Counted from the stretch's first letter, positions 16,155 to 24,422 are shown. The stretch: 49,234 nucleotides of DNA from Peptococcaceae bacterium (GCA_900759105.1 CAAETY010000038.1:1-49234), one strand, 5' to 3'. Numbers and translations: made by a program. Notes: generated by a model from the sequence alone, not told the origin.

Positions 16155-17558
16155 TTAATGGAGGTAAATCAAATCCATCATATTCCAATACGGAATCAGC
16201 AATGCGAATACAATGATGAAGTTGATGACAATCTTGACCAGCATTGCCTTGACGAAGTGCTTCATCTTGATCATCCCAAATGCAAACACGAGGAGATAAA
16301 GCGCATATTCGTAAGGGAAGATAATTTGGTCAAGACCACTGGTTACGATAAAGTATACATTCAATGGGTCAATGCCGAGATTAATGGCAATTTCCGTCAA
16401 CGGTTGGGTAAAGGTCGCCATCATTGCCAATGGGGTCAACAGGAAGTTGCACAAGAAGAACAGCAACCACGCAAAGAGGAAGAATACATAGTAGCTCTTC
16501 CCTTCCAAAATAGGCAATGCCATTTCGGATACCATTTTACCAATGCCAAGGCTTCCGGCTACATTACCGATAGAAAGGCAGCCGGCTACGAAGAATATAA
16601 AACCCCAGTTAAGACGATAAATGTCTTTGTCTTCTACCAAGTCCATCCCCGGTGCAAAGCACAAGCAAGGAATAATTGCAAAAATCCAGCCCGGTTCCAG
16701 ATGGGTCCAGCCACTGGTTACCAAGAGCGCAAAGAGCAACAAGGTAACAGCCAAGGATTTCTTTTCACCGGCGCTCATGGCACCCATTTTATCGAGCTCT
16801 TCGCGGAAATAGTCTTTACCGCTGATAGCTTCTTCAGGCTTAAACAAGAACAAGCACATCACCATCAAGCTCAATGTATAGGCAATCATTGGAATTTGGT
16901 GCTGAATAACTTCAAACCAACCAATGCTGGATGGACCACCGGCAGAACCACCGAAGCCAAGCAAAATTGCCAAGTTAGAACTATAGAGCCAGTTCATTGG
17001 GGTCAATGCGGAAAATGCCGCACTTAACATAATCCCTGCAGAAGCTTTGCCCGGCTTCAAATCCATCGCGCGACAAATCCCATAAGCCAATGCAGCCATC
17101 GGAATAATGGAGTTGTCCATGATGAATAAGTTCATGATAAAGCCGGTAATAAAGATGCCGATAATAATCCCACGATAGCTCGCGCCGGTTAATAAAATAC
17201 AATGGAATGCAATACGGCGCATGAGCTGGGTTTTTTCCAGCACCATGGATAAAATCAATGCACCAATCAACATCCAAGGAATGTAATTGAGCCATGCCAT
17301 AAATACCACATCGCCGCCGGCAATCCCGGTAATAATATAACTCAGTGGCAATGCCAACGCCACACCCGTTTGTGGCAAAGAATCAGTTGCAAAAGAGATA
17401 ATCGCCATCAAGGTGATGACCAAGAACAAACGCATATCGGAAGTAAAGACTTCACTGGTCGGTACCAAGAAAATCGCCAACGGCAATAGCAAGGTGATTG
17501 CCAATTTAATCAGGGCATTGCGATTGCGCCCCAAAAATACAACGTTGTTGTCAGACAT
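16155..17558 (-). CDS. DASS/SLC13-family anion transporter (copy 1)
   Basis: 467 residues, strongly hydrophobic, 11-12 membrane segments. The pattern fits the divalent anion:Na+ symporter (SLC13) family: QTGVALALPLSYI in helix 2-3, LSAAFSALTPMNW in the first substrate-loop region, and a C-terminal half with FLLTPLAMMATFTQPL. Known members carry dicarboxylates, citrate or sulfate. It sits between the sulfotransferase and the MFS genes, so an aryl sulfate, a dicarboxylate or sulfate is plausible. ATG 17558 lies behind GGAGCG. The 73-nt gap upstream contains a strong hairpin (17597-17616) without a T run. Confidence 0.82.
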   Translation of the reverse strand: MSDNNVVFLGRNRNALIKLAITLLLPLAIFLVPTSEVFTSDMRLFLVITLMAIISFATDSLPQTGVALALPLSYIITGIAGGDVVFMAWLNYIPWMLIGALILSMVLEKTQLMRRIAFHCILLTGASYRGIIIGIFITGFIMNLFIMDNSIIPMAALAYGICRAMDLKPGKASAGIMLSAAFSALTPMNWLYSSNLAILLGFGGSAGGPSSIGWFEVIQHQIPMIAYTLSLMVMCLFLFKPEEAISGKDYFREELDKMGAMSAGEKKSLAVTLLLFALLVTSGWTHLEPGWIFAIIPCLCFAPGMDLVEDKDIYRLNWGFIFFVAGCLSIGNVAGSLGIGKMVSEMALPILEGKSYYVFFLFAWLLFFLCNFLLTPLAMMATFTQPLTEIAINLGIDPLNVYFIVTSGLDQIIFPYEYALYLLVFAFGMIKMKHFVKAMLVKIVINFIIVFALLIPYWNMMDLIYLH

Positions 17559-17596
17559 GATTTTTCGCTCCTTTCATGCTGCTACCACGACGGAAT

Positions 17597-17616
17597 GGGC
17601 GTGTGTGCGCACGCCC
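17597..17616 (-). other. intercistronic hairpin between sulfotransferase and DASS genes
   Basis: GGGCGTG/CACGCCC with a 6-nt loop, extended by partly paired flanks, and no T tract. It is more likely an RNA processing or stability element than a terminator, setting different levels for enzyme and transporter. Inference. Confidence 0.5.
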
Positions 17617-17631
17617 TCCATCGTAAAGTGA

Positions 17632-19098
17632 TTAGAATAATGCGCCGGTGGTTTCGTCAGCTGGGTCATCTTCCGTTACGCAAGCCGCCATTTCCGTGGT
17701 ATAGCCGGTTGCTTCCGGTACGGTGGTGACATTTTCAAGCATCCCTTCGGCAGCGCCGGGCAAGCGGAAGGTCATGCAATCAATCTTTTCAACAGGAACC
17801 TCTTCCGGTTTTTCAACCTGTGGCACATAATCGTATGGATAGCGATAAGCGCGATAGATGTAAGGGCTACGGGTTTGATGATCAAACGGTGCACGATATT
17901 CCCAAACAATTTCCTTTTCCGGTGTTACTTCGAAAAGACGGCAGAAGCAGCCTTCGGTAATCAAGGTATTGCCATTTGGCAAACGTTGTGCCGCACTGAT
18001 GAGCTGGCTATAGAAGGTGGTGTTGTTAATCATCGCCATCATGCCCACTTCGCTGTCACTACCGATGTAGCTCCATACCACCTTGAGGGTAACAGGGTCA
18101 ATTTCAAGCACACGAGAGTGATCGCGGATGTCAACCTTGGTCCCGTCCATACTCATGCGGTCAGGAAGCCCGTAGCCTGCCCAGCCGCCGTTATCAAAAA
18201 GCAAAATATTGCCTTCGCCCGGAAGCCCTTTCGGAATCATATGGCAATGGTGTTGGCCGATGATTTGGCCAATCTTGCGCAATTCCTTGCTTTCGGTAAA
18301 GTCCGGACCAATTTTCCAAACAATCTTGCCGGTTTTTTTATCGGTAATCGCCATGATGTTTGCTTCACGTGCATCCCAGATGATATTGTCCGGATGGAAA
18401 CGTTCGTCACCTTGGTCATACCACTTGTTTGGCCCGAGAGTACTCATGGAATTTACGTGCATCCAGTCGCCAAGCTCGCCGTTTTTGGTAAAGTGTTGGT
18501 TTGGGTTGCGGAAGAGAACATTCTTTGCCGCTTGAGAGAAGCCGAGCTCACGGAAATGTTCGCTCATGCGCCATTCCCATACGATATTGCCTTCCCAGTC
18601 AACTTCTACAAACACATCGTCTAAAAGCTGCTTGTCGGAAATCTTGTGATTATGAATGGTTTCGTGGCACAAAATCAACGTATTTCCACTTTCGATTTGG
18701 CATTCCATGCCCGGAACATAGTAGCCGACAGGATTCCCTTCACGTTGATAGTCATGGTGCTGACGCGCCATCCATTGTGGTTCTTTGCCTTCGTCTTCAA
18801 TGTATTCCTTCTTGTTAAACTTCCAAACCACGTTGCCATCCCAGTCAACCTGCGCCACATCGGTTTGGTCCTGATAGGAATATTCAGCATCTCTCACACC
18901 CAGAGAGCCCATGCAATAGCCGCCCGGCAAGAGCTTGTTTGGAAAGCCTTGGAAGTCTTTCCAGTTTTTCACCACGCGCCCGTTCATGTCGATTAACACT
19001 GCACCAATGTCATCAATAGGGAACAGGGTGTAGCCGTTCCATGCTTTTTCAGGGTTGTAAATGGTGGTCCCTGTTGGATAAATAGTTGGTCTGCCCAT
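17632..19098 (-). CDS. aryl-sulfate sulfotransferase (ASST family), cytosolic
   Basis: 488 residues resembling PAPS-independent arylsulfate sulfotransferases, which move a sulfuryl group from one phenolic sulfate to another phenol via a sulfo-histidine in a six-bladed beta-propeller. Seen: repeated propeller strands ending in DWDGNVVWKF, DWEGNIVWEW, DKKTGKIVWKI and TPEKEIVWEY, and candidate active-site histidines in RQHHDYQ, HETIHNHK and GQHHCHMI (about residue 286). Unlike exported proteobacterial AssT there is no signal peptide, no disulphide-type N-terminal domain, and the protein is about 100 residues shorter. ATG 19098 lies behind TAGGAGG. It is the first gene of an operon with DASS and MFS carriers; a Crp/Fnr regulator gene lies upstream. 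Reaction inferred from family. Confidence 0.8.
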   Translation of the reverse strand: MGRPTIYPTGTTIYNPEKAWNGYTLFPIDDIGAVLIDMNGRVVKNWKDFQGFPNKLLPGGYCMGSLGVRDAEYSYQDQTDVAQVDWDGNVVWKFNKKEYIEDEGKEPQWMARQHHDYQREGNPVGYYVPGMECQIESGNTLILCHETIHNHKISDKQLLDDVFVEVDWEGNIVWEWRMSEHFRELGFSQAAKNVLFRNPNQHFTKNGELGDWMHVNSMSTLGPNKWYDQGDERFHPDNIIWDAREANIMAITDKKTGKIVWKIGPDFTESKELRKIGQIIGQHHCHMIPKGLPGEGNILLFDNGGWAGYGLPDRMSMDGTKVDIRDHSRVLEIDPVTLKVVWSYIGSDSEVGMMAMINNTTFYSQLISAAQRLPNGNTLITEGCFCRLFEVTPEKEIVWEYRAPFDHQTRSPYIYRAYRYPYDYVPQVEKPEEVPVEKIDCMTFRLPGAAEGMLENVTTVPEATGYTTEMAACVTEDDPADETTGALF

Positions 19099-19145
19099 AA
19101 ATAAATTCCTCCTAATTTCTTTTTACCGTCATTTGATAAATTCAT

Positions 19146-19189
19146 CTTATACCTTCTATTTTTGTCGAACCATAACGACCGTTAAGGTT
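19146..19189 (-). promoter_or_regulatory. promoter and Crp/Fnr-type palindrome of the sulfotransferase operon
   Basis: Arms AACCATAACG (19168-19177) and CGTTAAGGTT (19180-19189) are complementary at 9 of 10 positions around a 2-bp centre. A -10 TATAAG (minus strand, 19151-19146) predicts a start near 19139, so the palindrome is centred at about -40. That is the class II activator position. No -35 hexamer is present. Confidence 0.6.
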
Positions 19190-19215
19190 TTGTGAAAATT
19201 TTTTCAAGCACCCAC

Positions 19216-19243
19216 AAAAAAAAGCGACCGAATACACGGCCGC
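19216..19243 (-). terminator. terminator after the Crp/Fnr gene
   Basis: On the minus strand GCGGCCG (19243-19237) and CGGTCGC (19230-19224), with one G-T pair, then a T8 run. Confidence 0.8.
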
Positions 19244-19253
19244 CGTCATGGCA

Positions 19254-19910
19254 TCAATCGTATTTAATTTTTTTCTCTCCGCGAAGATAGGCGCGAATCC
19301 CTTCCACATCCATAATTTCAAGACCCTGCGCCTGCCGTGCCACTACACCATTGCGCCGCAAGCAGTTAATCACCCGCGACACCGTCACCGAATGAACACC
19401 CACATATTTACCGATTTCCACATTGGTATATTTCTTTGCCACCAAACGTTTGCCATCTATCACTTCATAGTGCAACAACAAAAATTCACACACCAAGCTG
19501 GCGGCAGACATATCTTTCTTTTTGCTGTAGGCCTTTTCTACGTCATCAAACAGATTGATGCACATCGCCAACGTTTCTTCTAGCAACGCCGGATGTGCGC
19601 GCATATAATCCTTGCACACCTGCACGGGAATGCGATAGCACACACAATCCGTCACCGCCACAAAATCATCGGTACATTTGCCCTCGAAATAATCTGCAAA
19701 TATTTCCAAAAGCCCCACAATAGAGCTTGTAATACCGCCGCTCTCCTTGATGGTCGTAATCAATATCGAGCCTTCCTTGCTCAAAATCTCGCGATTGACC
19801 ACCCCACGCTTAAGATAATAGACATAGGGCATCGGATCGCCACGGCGCATCAAATATTCTCGTGCCTTAAACTGACACACCTCTACCCCTTCCAATTGAT
19901 GAATCGGCAT
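19254..19910 (-). CDS. Crp/Fnr family transcriptional regulator
   Basis: 218 residues: N-terminal cyclic-nucleotide-binding-type beta-roll (about 10-120), long dimerisation helix, and C-terminal winged helix with recognition segment TNVEIGKYVGVHSVTVSRVINCLRRNGVV (split: TNVEIGKYVG and HSVTVSRVIN). The four-cysteine iron-sulfur motif of classical FNR is absent (cysteines are scattered), so the effector may be a small ligand as in CprK-type proteins. It ends in its own terminator just before the sulfotransferase promoter and is the likely activator of that operon. ATG 19910; the upstream ribosome site is weak (GAGGGGAGG further up). Effector unknown. Confidence 0.85.
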   Translation of the reverse strand: MPIHQLEGVEVCQFKAREYLMRRGDPMPYVYYLKRGVVNREILSKEGSILITTIKESGGITSSIVGLLEIFADYFEGKCTDDFVAVTDCVCYRIPVQVCKDYMRAHPALLEETLAMCINLFDDVEKAYSKKKDMSAASLVCEFLLLHYEVIDGKRLVAKKYTNVEIGKYVGVHSVTVSRVINCLRRNGVVARQAQGLEIMDVEGIRAYLRGEKKIKYD

Positions 19911-20088
19911 CGTTCGCGCCTCCCCTCACCACAGATTGTCCGCTGTCACAATCTACCGCAACGCCTAGCACCAAACACCTTGTAACGGCACAACCGTTGC
20001 ATCATTTTCATGGCTTTATTATAGCATACACCTTACATTTTCACGGCTTATGTTATAATAAAACCAACGATAAACTAGGAGTGATTTC

Positions 20089-21588
20089 ATGTTAGGCGCT
20101 ATTATCGGTGATATTGTCGGCTCTCGTTTTGAGATGAACAATCATCTTTCTAAGGATTTTCAATTCATCCACCAAACCTGTCGTTTTACGGATGATACAG
20201 TTACAACATTGGCCATCGGCCAGGCACTGATGGCCTCCAACGGAGATTGGGAGCGTCTGGCGGAGGAAACCATTTATTGGCTCAAGGCCTACGGACGCTT
20301 GTATCCGGACTGTGGGTTTGGACGCAATTTCCGCAAATGGCTCAGCTCGGATGACACCAAGCCCTACAACAGCTATGGCAACGGTGCCGCTATGCGTGTG
20401 TGCGGTTGTGCGGCAGTTGCCACCTCCTTAGATGAAGCGCGCAAGCTGTCGCGCATTGTTACCTCAGTGACCCACAACCATCCCGAAGGCATCAAAGGCG
20501 CTGAAGCCATTACCACCGCGATTTACTTGGCGCGCACCGGTGCCGATAAAGCCACCATCCGCAAGGCAATGTGCGCCTACTATCCACTCAACTTCACCCT
20601 CTTTTCCATTCGTGGCGATTACCAGTTTGATGTCACCTGCCAAGGCAGTGTACCCCAAGCCCTTGTTGCCTTTTTGGAATCCACCGACTATGTCGATGCC
20701 ATTCGCAATGCCATTTCCATCGGTGGCGACAGTGACACCATCGCCGCCATGACCGGCAGCATTGCCGAAGCATACTTTGGCATTCCGGAAGCCTTGCGAG
20801 AACAGGCAATGGCCCTCTTGCCGGCACAAATCCAGCAAGTGGTGAACGATTTTGAACAGCGCTTCCCACTGGTGCAAACAAGCACCCACAACACCAACGA
20901 AGAATGCCTTATTTGCAAAGCCCCCCTCGAATATTTGCAAGAAAGCACACTCATGGAATGCGACATCTGCCACAAACAGGAATTGAGCAGAACCCGTTGC
21001 ATCCATGGCCACTATGTGTGCAACGAATGCCATACCCAAGGCTTGGACAGCATATTTAGCGATTGCCTTTCTGCCACCGGCACCGACTCGGTTGCCATTC
21101 TAAACGAACTGATGGCGTTGCCGTTTTGCCACATGCACGGACCGGAGCACCACATCATGGTGGGAATGGCCCTGCTCACCGCCTGCCACAACGCCGGGGC
21201 TGATTTTGACCTCAAAGCCGCATTGCACGAAATGAAAAAACGCGGCAGTGCCGTACCCGGTGGCACCTGCGGATTCTGGGGCGCTTGCGGTGCCGGGCTC
21301 AGCACCGGCATGGCCGTATCCATCTTAACCGAAACCACCCCACTCAGCACCGAAACCTTTGGCCTTGTTCACAAATTGACCGCCCGCGTCCTCAACCGCA
21401 TCGGCGACATCGGCGGCCCACGCTGCTGCAAACGCAATTCCTACCTCGCCCTCCAAGAAGCCACCGCCTTCATCAACGAGCACCTCAACCTCCCCATCAC
21501 CCACACAGAAATCCTGTGCCACAACGCCGAAAAAAACAACCAATGCCTCCACGAACGCTGCCCATTTAACCCGGCAAACCATCAATAA
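20089..21588 (+). CDS. ADP-ribosylglycohydrolase fused to a DUF5714 domain
   Basis: 499 residues in two parts. Residues 1-260 are an ADP-ribosyl(glyco)hydrolase (DraG/ARH) domain: GAIIGDIVGSRFE, the magnesium-binding FTDDT (33-37) and GGDSDT (about 211-216) with AEAYFG behind it, so the di-metal site looks intact and removal of ADP-ribose or a related cleavage is expected. From about 270 on comes a Cys-rich DUF5714-like region: CLIC, CDIC, GHYVCNEC, then a conserved GGTCGFWGACGAG block and a terminal CLHERCPF. DUF5714 has no known function and probably binds metal. ATG 20089 follows TAGGAG. TATAAT at 20053-20058 gives a promoter overlapping the divergent regulator promoter. It is monocistronic. 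Confidence 0.82.
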   Translation: MLGAIIGDIVGSRFEMNNHLSKDFQFIHQTCRFTDDTVTTLAIGQALMASNGDWERLAEETIYWLKAYGRLYPDCGFGRNFRKWLSSDDTKPYNSYGNGAAMRVCGCAAVATSLDEARKLSRIVTSVTHNHPEGIKGAEAITTAIYLARTGADKATIRKAMCAYYPLNFTLFSIRGDYQFDVTCQGSVPQALVAFLESTDYVDAIRNAISIGGDSDTIAAMTGSIAEAYFGIPEALREQAMALLPAQIQQVVNDFEQRFPLVQTSTHNTNEECLICKAPLEYLQESTLMECDICHKQELSRTRCIHGHYVCNECHTQGLDSIFSDCLSATGTDSVAILNELMALPFCHMHGPEHHIMVGMALLTACHNAGADFDLKAALHEMKKRGSAVPGGTCGFWGACGAGLSTGMAVSILTETTPLSTETFGLVHKLTARVLNRIGDIGGPRCCKRNSYLALQEATAFINEHLNLPITHTEILCHNAEKNNQCLHERCPFNPANHQ

Positions 21589-21638
21589 TGCAATAAAAAG
21601 GAGCTGACGCATCTGCGAATCTGCAAATTTTCGTTGAT

Positions 21639-21666
21639 GTGACAGCCCTTTTTTCTTTGCTATAAT
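21639..21666 (+). promoter_or_regulatory. orphan promoter
   Basis: GTGACA (21639-21644), 16-bp spacer, perfect TATAAT (21661-21666). No gene follows on this strand; a terminator lies about 90-130 nt downstream. Confidence 0.5.
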
Positions 21667-21672
21667 AGAGCA

Positions 21673-21800
21673 TACAAGATAACATACAAGATATTCGTTT
21701 ATGCACTTAAAAGGATATGATGTTCACAAGTAACAATTATGTGCCAATCACAGCAAAAAAGCCCCGTTTTCTCACTAACGAGAAAACGGGGCTTTTGATA
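21673..21800 (+). ncRNA. candidate small RNA between orphan promoter and terminator
   Basis: The interval from the predicted start (about 21673) to the terminator (21757-21796) would give a transcript of about 125 nt. It contains no convincing gene: an ATG pair at 21718 behind AAGGAT opens a 51-codon frame that runs through the terminator and antisense to the reductase gene. The body has repeats of CATACAAGAT. Inference from promoter and terminator geometry only. Confidence 0.35.
21757..21796. terminator. bidirectional terminator
   Basis: AAAAGCCCCGTTTTCTC (21757-21773) and GAGAAAACGGGGCTTTT (21780-21796) form a perfect 17-bp stem with a 6-nt loop. It serves the reductase operon on the minus strand and the orphan transcript on the plus strand. 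Confidence 0.88.
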
Positions 21801-21821
21801 TTGTGCGTTATTGGTGCCGGT

Positions 21822-22550
21822 TTAGATGACAAAGCCGCCGGCGACAGTGACGATTTGACCGGTCATGTATGAGGCTTCATCGCTAATGAGGAAGCGCACC
21901 CATTCGGCTATTTCTTCCGGGGTGGCGTAGCGGCCCATTGGCATGTCCTCTTGAAGGCGTGCCAAGGTGTCTTCGCCGAGGTTGCGAACCATGTCGGTGT
22001 GGACCACGCCCGGTGCGATGGCATTGACGCGAATGCCGCTATAGGCGACTTCTTCCGCCAAGGAGCGGGTAAAGGCTTCGATGGCGCCCTTGGTGGCACT
22101 GTAGGCCACTTCGCAGGAGCCGGGATGGCTGCCCCAGATGGAGCTCATATTCAAGATCACGCCATGATGGCGAGCAATCATGCTTGGCAGCACGGCACGG
22201 GTGCAATAAAAAGTGCCGTACACGTTGGTTTCAAAAAGCTCTTGCCATTCTTGGTCAAGCATGTCTTGCAACAGCCCGTTCCAACTAATGCCGGCGCAGT
22301 TAATGAGTGCATCCACATGGCCCCAATGCTCAAACATCGGTGCAATAACGGCTTGTACACGGGCACTGTCGCTAATGTCGCACTGAATACCGTGGACGTT
22401 GCAGCCTTCGGCTTGCAGCACTCTGGTCATGCTGTGGGCTTTTTCGATTTGCTCCTTGTACAAAAAGTTAATGGCATGACCATCCTTGGCGAGGCGGCGC
22501 ACGATGGCTTCCCCAATGCCGCGAGACCCGCCGGTAACAATGATATTCAT
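21822..22550 (-). CDS. short-chain dehydrogenase/reductase, FabG-like
   Basis: 242 residues. Rossmann NAD(P) motif TGGSRGIG (6-13), NCAGIS for the adenine pocket, and the Ser...YxxxK catalytic set with Y150 and K154 in YSATKGA. It has the C-terminal PMGRYATPEEIAEWVRFL and GQIVTVAGGF regions found in 3-oxoacyl-ACP reductases. It could be FabG or another SDR; there are no fatty-acid genes nearby. The start is ATG 22550, six nt after GGAGG; an in-frame TTG at 22565 would include the ribosome site. It follows the ybaK-like gene by 11 nt, last of a five-gene run beginning with birA. Confidence 0.85.
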   Translation of the reverse strand: MNIIVTGGSRGIGEAIVRRLAKDGHAINFLYKEQIEKAHSMTRVLQAEGCNVHGIQCDISDSARVQAVIAPMFEHWGHVDALINCAGISWNGLLQDMLDQEWQELFETNVYGTFYCTRAVLPSMIARHHGVILNMSSIWGSHPGSCEVAYSATKGAIEAFTRSLAEEVAYSGIRVNAIAPGVVHTDMVRNLGEDTLARLQEDMPMGRYATPEEIAEWVRFLISDEASYMTGQIVTVAGGFVI

Positions 22551-22561
22551 TACATTCCTCC

Positions 22562-23056
22562 TCAATCCTGCGCCTTGGTAAGGTCGCTTACGACAGCGCC
22601 GGTCACTGTCAAAAAGTCTGCCACAGCCAAGCCGATTTGGTTGCCACGGCGTCCGGCAGAAACGATAATTTCGTTAATATGGTTAATTTGGTCGCCGACA
22701 TAGGTCGGATAGTCTTTTTTCATCCCGATTGGCGAGCAACCGCCGCGAATGTAGCCGGTGGTTTTTTCCAAATCCTTGAGATGAAGCATTTCCACGCGCT
22801 TGTTACCGCTGGCACGGGCGATTTTTTTGAGGTCAAGCTCATGGTCGGACGGAATCACGCAGACAATGGGTCCGGTTTTGTCGCCCACAGCCACGAGTGT
22901 TTTGAACACCAAATCTCTTGGCTTTTCAATTTCGTCTGCCACATGCTCAGCGTCAAAATTGTCTTCGCTCCAAGCGTAGTGGTAGGTGTTGTACGGTACC
23001 TTTGCACGCTCAACGATACGCATGGCGTTAGTCTTTTTTTCTTTTTCCTTAGCCAT
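22562..23056 (-). CDS. Cys-tRNA(Pro)/aminoacyl-tRNA deacylase, YbaK/EbsC type
   Basis: 164 residues. YbaK family trans-editing enzyme that hydrolyses Cys-tRNA(Pro) and related mischarged tRNAs. Seen: the conserved lysine region DLVFKTLVAVGD, SDHELDLKKIARASG, and the signature GYIRGGCSPIGMKK. A Lys/Glu-rich N-terminus precedes the domain. The start ATG 23056 overlaps the patatin stop as TAATG, and GGAGGGGG lies upstream. A second, diverged YbaK-type gene is two genes upstream in the same run. Confidence 0.9.
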   Translation of the reverse strand: MAKEKEKKTNAMRIVERAKVPYNTYHYAWSEDNFDAEHVADEIEKPRDLVFKTLVAVGDKTGPIVCVIPSDHELDLKKIARASGNKRVEMLHLKDLEKTTGYIRGGCSPIGMKKDYPTYVGDQINHINEIIVSAGRRGNQIGLAVADFLTVTGAVVSDLTKAQD

Positions 23057-23913
23057 TATTGTTCCCCCTCCAAAAATGCTTGCACACGGGAAAGCGCCAC
23101 TTCGCCCAGGCGCAGGCCTTCGTTGTAATATTCGCTGGTTGCGGACATGCTCACGCCGTAACGGCTGCGGTGCGCACTGTTGATTTCCGGTGCCACAATA
23201 ATGGCACGGCCTTGGCGTTGTAACTCCAGCAAACGGCGCATTTCGTCATTGTAGTGCAAATGGCTCAGCCAATACACATTGCGAAGCTTTGGCATATCTT
23301 TGAACAGTAGGGCTTGGGTTGGGGTGAGTAGATGCCGTTTCATTGGCACGGTTGCCATCTTGTTTTGCACCACCACCAAGCGATCACAGCCGTGCTCCAA
23401 GGCCATTGAAATTGGCAGTGGCTCGGCAATACGCCCGTCAAAATAAGCGCGTTCTACCAAGGACACCGGCTCGTCTGTGCCCGGAAAGGTCATGGCTGCA
23501 CGCAAATACGGTGCCAGCTGCTTCCACGTAGCGGCACGTTCGAGGGGCCAAAAAACGCCGTCACCGTTATCGGCGCGGGTTGTCGCCGCACTCACACGCC
23601 CATCGGCCGCATGAAAGGCGTCCATGTCCACCTCGTCTGCCAATTCAAAAAGTGCCGTGCCATTGACTGCACGCTCTTCCCCCTTGAAATTGCCAAACAG
23701 GTCCAAATCGTCCCCGTAGGTTTTGATAAAGTGACGATACAGATTGCCCAAGGCATCACTTTGTCCGGCATGAACATATGCGCCCATTAGCGCCCCAAAG
23801 CCTGTGCCGACAATAAACGGAAAGCGAACGCCGTTTTCCGTCCATTGCTCCAAGACCCCGCAGTTAAAGGCGCCACTCAGCCCGCTTGCGGTAATAACAA
23901 GTCCTGTTTTCAT
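23056..23913 (-). CDS. patatin-like protein (YjjU-type) lacking the catalytic serine
   Basis: 285 residues. Overall pattern of patatin/RssA-YjjU proteins: LVITASGLSGAFNCGVLEQW at the N-terminus (normally LVLEGGGMRG.Y.AGVL), then IVGTGFGALMGA where the nucleophile elbow GxSxG should be, and YFDGRIAEPLP (D about 159) in place of the D-G dyad motif. Read directly from the DNA, the elbow is G36-T-G38-F-G40: the serine position is glycine (GGC). The oxyanion Gly-rich loop is also changed. Family members are lipid acyl hydrolases, so this one is probably not one. ATG 23913 lies behind GAGGAGG within the end of the preceding gene. Its C-terminal part (about 215-285) resembles the extra YjjU domain. 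Confidence 0.75.
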   Translation of the reverse strand: MKTGLVITASGLSGAFNCGVLEQWTENGVRFPFIVGTGFGALMGAYVHAGQSDALGNLYRHFIKTYGDDLDLFGNFKGEERAVNGTALFELADEVDMDAFHAADGRVSAATTRADNGDGVFWPLERAATWKQLAPYLRAAMTFPGTDEPVSLVERAYFDGRIAEPLPISMALEHGCDRLVVVQNKMATVPMKRHLLTPTQALLFKDMPKLRNVYWLSHLHYNDEMRRLLELQRQGRAIIVAPEINSAHRSRYGVSMSATSEYYNEGLRLGEVALSRVQAFLEGEQ

Positions 23914-23915
23914 GC

Positions 23916-24407
23916 TTATTCCTCCTCGCGCCAGCCCTTGCACACGTCCACCCACTCTTTGGCGCCGCTGACGCGAAAGAGCTCGTCCGGTGTCATGCGC
24001 ACCATGCTGGACGGACTGCCACAGGCCGGATACACGCAATCAAAGCGCTTCATGGAAATATCCAAATACACCGGCACACCCTCCGGAAGGGCAAACGGAC
24101 ACACGCCGCCGATTGGATGACCGGTCAAGCTTGGCACCTCTTCGCCTTTGAGCATGGTCGCCTTGAAGCCGAACACATGCTTAAATTTGCCGCTATTGAC
24201 CTTACCGTCACCGGCAGTTACCACCAACAGGGCTTCCCCTTCGGCGTTTTTGAAACTCATGCTTTTGGCAATCTGCGCTTCCAAGCAACCAATGGTCGCA
24301 GCCGCCAAAGGCACTGTGGCGGTCGCACCGTCTTCAAACTCTGTCACACCGTTGGCATAGCCAAATGGTGCTAAATAGGCTTTTACACGCTCGGTATTTT
24401 CGTTCAT
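23916..24407 (-). CDS. YbaK/aminoacyl-tRNA deacylase-like protein
   Basis: 163 residues, YbaK/ProX-like fold: CLEAQIAKSMSFKN with the conserved lysine, LLVVTAGDGKVN, and HPIGGVCPFALPEGVPVYLDIS, the signature of the YbaK/PrdX-like side of the family. It probably edits mischarged tRNA; the substrate is unclear because it differs from the neighbouring YbaK in the signature loop. ATG 24407 behind AGAGGAGA. It lies 15 nt after birA and 2 nt before the patatin-like gene. Confidence 0.85.
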   Translation of the reverse strand: MNENTERVKAYLAPFGYANGVTEFEDGATATVPLAAATIGCLEAQIAKSMSFKNAEGEALLVVTAGDGKVNSGKFKHVFGFKATMLKGEEVPSLTGHPIGGVCPFALPEGVPVYLDISMKRFDCVYPACGSPSSMVRMTPDELFRVSGAKEWVDVCKGWREEE

Positions 24408-24422
24408 TTTTATTCTCCTCTG

